Shown: piece by piece, positions 5,821 to 7,892 of the stretch
Position numbering within the stretch: position 1 is the first letter of the stretch
Layout of the letters: each line of letters begins with the position of its first letter
Source: Desulfobulbaceae bacterium
Lineage (GTDB): Bacteria; Desulfobacterota; Desulfobulbia; Desulfobulbales; Desulfurivibrionaceae
Direction: 5' to 3'
Assembly (NCBI GenBank): GCA_003557565.1
Contig: PWOG01000047.1
Coordinates: forward strand, 1 to 7,892
DNA length: 7,892 nucleotides
The notes under the pieces: model-generated
What the model saw: only the letters and a program-made list of their open reading frames with translations
The model's database searches: none
What the model was told of the DNA's origin: nothing
Translations under genes and position numbers: made by a program

Positions 5821-5896
5821 TGGTGGGCGAAACAGGGCTCGAACCTGTGACCCTCGGCTTGTAAGGCCGATGCTCTCCCAACTGAGCTATTCGCCC
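5821..5896 (-). tRNA. tRNA-Val (UAC)
   Basis: A 76-base tRNA with encoded CCA. The acceptor stem GGGCGAA pairs with TTCGCCC, followed by discriminator A. The D-arm reads TAGCTCAGTTGGGAGAGC, the anticodon stem is TCGGC/GCCGA around loop CTTACAA giving anticodon TAC, and the T-arm is ACAGGTTCGAGCCCTGT. It is first in a two-tRNA transcript with tRNA-Asp. Confidence 0.98.
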
Positions 5897-5915
5897 ATCC
5901 GCTTCAAGCCCCCCT

Positions 5916-5943
5916 ATTAACCATGGGACCTGGCTTTCGTCAA
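5916..5943 (-). promoter_or_regulatory. Candidate promoter for the tRNA pair, GC-rich discriminator
   Basis: TTGACG (5938-5943) and GTTAAT (5916-5921), 16 bases apart on the minus strand, fit a sigma70 promoter ending about 20 bases before tRNA-Val. The -10 is directly followed by AGGGGGGC. Such a GC-rich discriminator is characteristic of stable-RNA promoters under stringent control (established mainly in Proteobacteria). The exact -10 is uncertain because TAATAG with an 18-base spacer also fits. Confidence 0.5.
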
Positions 5944-6026
5944 GCAAAAAAGAAGTTTACCGCCTCGCCAGGGCCGGAATAAATGCCAACCATTTCTGGG
6001 CACCATAACCACGACGGCCAAAATCA

Positions 6027-6134
6027 GTAACCGTTCAGCAGCACCGCATCTTCGGAAGATCAGCCAGGCTTGAGTACCCTGTGTATGCGGCACCTGGCTG
6101 ATCGCCCGAACCAGCAGCACGGCTGAACGGTTAC
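6027..6134. repeat. 108-bp nested palindrome between lon and tRNA-Val
   Basis: Three inverted-repeat blocks share one exact centre (6080.5): GTAACCGTTCAGC 6027-6039 with GCTGAACGGTTAC 6122-6134 (13/13), TTCGG 6051-6055 with CCGAA 6106-6110 (5/5), and GATCAGCCAGG 6058-6068 with CCTGGCTGATC 6093-6103 (11/11). The loop is 24 bases. Further internal dyads (ATCTT-CGG-AAGAT at 6048-6060; CCGCAT 6044-6049 with ATGCGG 6085-6090) allow alternative folds. No coding frame here has a ribosome-binding site or recognisable product. On the minus strand it could act as a 3' structure for lon. It resembles a REP/MITE-type palindromic element; that class is inference. Confidence 0.85.
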
Positions 6135-6165
6135 GGGCCGTTAAATCAACAGGTTGCTGGCCCTG

Positions 6166-6199
6166 GTGAACGATTACAAAAATTATCGTAAGCGATCAC
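6166..6199. repeat. Second inverted repeat with the same arm motif, lon 3' region
   Basis: GTGAACGATTAC (6166-6177) faces GTAAGCGATCAC (6188-6199) across a ten-base A/T-rich loop. Ten of twelve positions pair. The left arm with one extra base matches the right arm of the neighbouring 108-bp palindrome (GCTGAACGGTTAC) at 11 of 13 positions, so the two look like members of one repeat family. It lies about 40 bases past the lon stop and would be transcribed in the lon 3' end. The remaining parts of the 5897-6239 spacer, outside this pair and the tRNA promoter, show nothing I can identify. Confidence 0.7.
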
Positions 6200-6239
6200 T
6201 TGCAAATTATCAGGATACAGCCGGATGCTTGTCTGATGC

Positions 6240-7892
6240 CTACTGGGGGCGGGGATATTCCAAGGGCTCCAGACCGGAAAACAGCGGCGGTTCCTGGGCA
6301 CCGCCATCCTCAACCTCCCGGAAAAGCGATTCACCGGCGGGCAGGGCCAGGGCCAGGGCCAGCACCTCATCGACATTATCCACGGTATCGATCCGCAGAT
6401 CCTTTAATATCCGGGCCGGAATTTCCTTCAGATGACGTCCATTCTCCCGGGGAATCAGGATATGCTTGATATTACCCCGCTTGGCCGCCAGCAATTTCTC
6501 CACCAGGCCGCCGATGGGCAGCACCCGGCCCCGGAGGGTGATCTCACCGGTCATGGCAACATCACGGCGCACCGGTATCTTGAGCAGGGCCGAAACCAGG
6601 GATGCGGCCATGGTGATTCCCGCCGACGGGCCATCCTTGGGGATGGCGCCTTCGGGAACATGAAAATGAATATCCAGTTTCTGGTAAAAATCCGGCTTCA
6701 GGTTCAAATTCCAGGCCCTGGTACGGACATAACTAAGGGCGGCCTGGGCCGACTCCTGCATAACATCGCCCAGCTTGCCGGTGACGGTGAGCTTGCCCTT
6801 GCCGGGCATCAGGGCAGTTTCGATCTGCAGCAGCTCGCCGCCCACCTCGGTCCAGGCCAGGCCGGTGGCCAGGCCCACCCGATCCTCATCTTCGGCCAGC
6901 CCGTAACGGTACCTGGGCACTCCCAGGTGGCGGGCCACGGCGGCCGGGGTCAGGCGGGGTTTTTTATGTTTTTTTTGTTTACGGCGCTGCCGGGCTACTT
7001 TGCGGCAAATCGCGGAAATAGTGCGATCCAGGTTGCGGACTCCGGCTTCCCGGGTATAACGGCGAATGATCTCCCGCAGGGCGGCCTCGGTAAAAACAAT
7101 ATCGTCGGGGCTGAAGCCATTGGCCTCCAGTTGTTTGGGGACCAGAAAGCCGCGGGCGATACTGACTTTGTCCTCCTCGGTATAGCCGTTGATCTGGATG
7201 ATCTCCATCCGGTCCTGCAGCGGAGCCGGGATGGCGGCCAGATTGTTGGCGGTGGTGATGAAGAAGACATCCGAGAGATCATACTCGAGATCCAGGTAAT
7301 GATCGCTGAAACTGTGGTTCTGTTCCGGGTCCAGGACCTCCAGCAGCGCGGCGGCCGGATCTCCCCGGAAATCCATGCTCATCTTATCCACTTCGTCGAG
7401 GCAGAGCACCGGATTGGCCACCTGGGCCTTCTGCATGGCCCGCAGAATCTTACCGGGCATGGCTCCTATATAGGTCCGCCGATGCCCGCGGATCTCGGCT
7501 TCGTCGCGGACCCCGCCCAGGGAAAGGCGCTCAAACTTGCGGTCCATGGAGCGGGCCACCGACTTGCAGATCGAAGTCTTGCCCACTCCCGGCGGCCCAA
7601 CCAGGCAGATGATGGGTCCCTTGAGCCTTTCCACCTGGCTTCTGACCGCCAGGTATTCAAGAATCCGCTCCTTGGGTTTGTGCAAACCGTAATGGTCCTC
7701 TTCGAGAACCCGTTCCGCCAGGTCCAGATCAAGCCGGCTGTCGCTTTTTTCCTGCCATGGCAGGCCCAGGATGCACTCCACGTAATTGCGGACCACCGTG
7801 GCCTCGGCGGACATGGCCGGCATGTTCTTGAGCTTCTTGAACTCCTGCTCGACCTTTTCCCGGGCGTACCGGGGCAGCTGCTTGTCATTGAG
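6240..7892 (-). CDS. lon: Lon ATP-dependent protease, C-terminal 550 residues (5' end outside window)
   Basis: Lon is a cytoplasmic AAA+ serine protease that degrades misfolded and regulatory proteins. The frame is open to the right edge, so the N-terminal substrate-binding domain is missing only because of the window. Visible from the edge: the linker helix ending KNMPAMSAEATVVRNYVECILGLPW, which is the usual entry to the ATPase domain. Next are Walker A GPPGVGKT (residues 99-106 of the visible part), Walker B VLCLDEVDK (162-170) and the DRME segment near 227. A Lys/Arg-rich hinge (RKQKKHKKPR, 304-313) leads to the S16 peptidase domain with catalytic Ser423 (PKDGPSAG) and Lys466 (GGLVEKLL), 43 residues apart as in E. 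coli Lon (S679/K722). A roughly 30-residue Pro/Glu-rich tail follows the usual end. Downstream lie the palindromes and tRNAs. Confidence 0.98.
   Translation of the reverse strand, partial: LNDKQLPRYAREKVEQEFKKLKNMPAMSAEATVVRNYVECILGLPWQEKSDSRLDLDLAERVLEEDHYGLHKPKERILEYLAVRSQVERLKGPIICLVGPPGVGKTSICKSVARSMDRKFERLSLGGVRDEAEIRGHRRTYIGAMPGKILRAMQKAQVANPVLCLDEVDKMSMDFRGDPAAALLEVLDPEQNHSFSDHYLDLEYDLSDVFFITTANNLAAIPAPLQDRMEIIQINGYTEEDKVSIARGFLVPKQLEANGFSPDDIVFTEAALREIIRRYTREAGVRNLDRTISAICRKVARQRRKQKKHKKPRLTPAAVARHLGVPRYRYGLAEDEDRVGLATGLAWTEVGGELLQIETALMPGKGKLTVTGKLGDVMQESAQAALSYVRTRAWNLNLKPDFYQKLDIHFHVPEGAIPKDGPSAGITMAASLVSALLKIPVRRDVAMTGEITLRGRVLPIGGLVEKLLAAKRGNIKHILIPRENGRHLKEIPARILKDLRIDTVDNVDEVLALALALPAGESLFREVEDGGAQEPPLFSGLEPLEYPRPQ

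Noticed and set aside
5917..6120. 67-residue minus-strand frame across the lon-tRNA spacer
   Set aside because: It runs through the nested palindrome and into the tRNA promoter, lacks a ribosome-binding site and has no recognisable motif.
6339..6366. GGCCAG hexamer repeat near the lon 3' end
   Set aside because: It encodes the ordinary LALALAL stretch at the end of the Lon peptidase domain; codon repetition explains it.
6958..6982. T-rich run inside lon as a possible terminator or slippage site
   Set aside because: It encodes a Lys-rich hinge between ATPase and peptidase domains that is common in Lon, has no stem next to it, and the frame is intact on both sides.
7821..7823. ATG as a possible start of a short Lon-like protein
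   Set aside because: The frame continues upstream to the window edge with residues typical of the Lon linker helix, so this Met is internal.

Overview
The window is almost entirely read on the minus strand. It looks like a piece of a Gram-negative, probably Desulfobacterota (Desulfobulbales-like, former deltaproteobacteria) chromosome. This assignment is inference. It rests on the outer-membrane Mla lipid-transport genes, the moderately high GC with short A/T-rich intergenic spacers, the Cys-rich form of the DUF177 protein, and lon followed by tRNA-Val and tRNA-Asp. No marker gene in the window fixes the species.

In transcription order (right to left): (1) the C-terminal 550 residues of a Lon protease, cut by the right edge. 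(2) A 343-bp spacer with no credible gene but with two inverted repeats whose arms share one motif. (3) A tRNA-Val(UAC)/tRNA-Asp(GUC) pair with its own promoter candidate and a strong intrinsic terminator. (4) A promoter with a 16-bp palindrome beside it, leading into a seven-gene cluster: mlaE, mlaF, mlaD, mlaA, mlaC, a degenerate cyclic-nucleotide-binding-fold protein, and a four-helix membrane protein. Most junctions overlap or are tight. (5) A separate promoter, overlapping the end of that cluster, for a DUF177/YceD protein. (6) A left-edge spacer holding a 16-bp tandem repeat where rpmF would normally begin.

The Mla genes form a nearly complete pathway that moves phospholipids between the outer and inner membranes. 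MlaA is the outer-membrane component, MlaC the periplasmic carrier, MlaD the MCE-domain ring, MlaE the permease and MlaF the ATPase. MlaB (STAS domain) is absent from the cluster. The two genes after mlaC are translationally coupled to it, so they are candidates for accessory or regulatory roles, but nothing in their sequences proves this.

Most of the window is conserved, recognisable biology. The parts worth a second look are the lon-tRNA palindromes, the operator-like palindrome upstream of mlaE, the 15-bp in-frame tandem repeat in mlaA, the cyclic-nucleotide-binding-fold protein that lacks the expected phosphate-binding arginine, and the repeat array downstream of DUF177.
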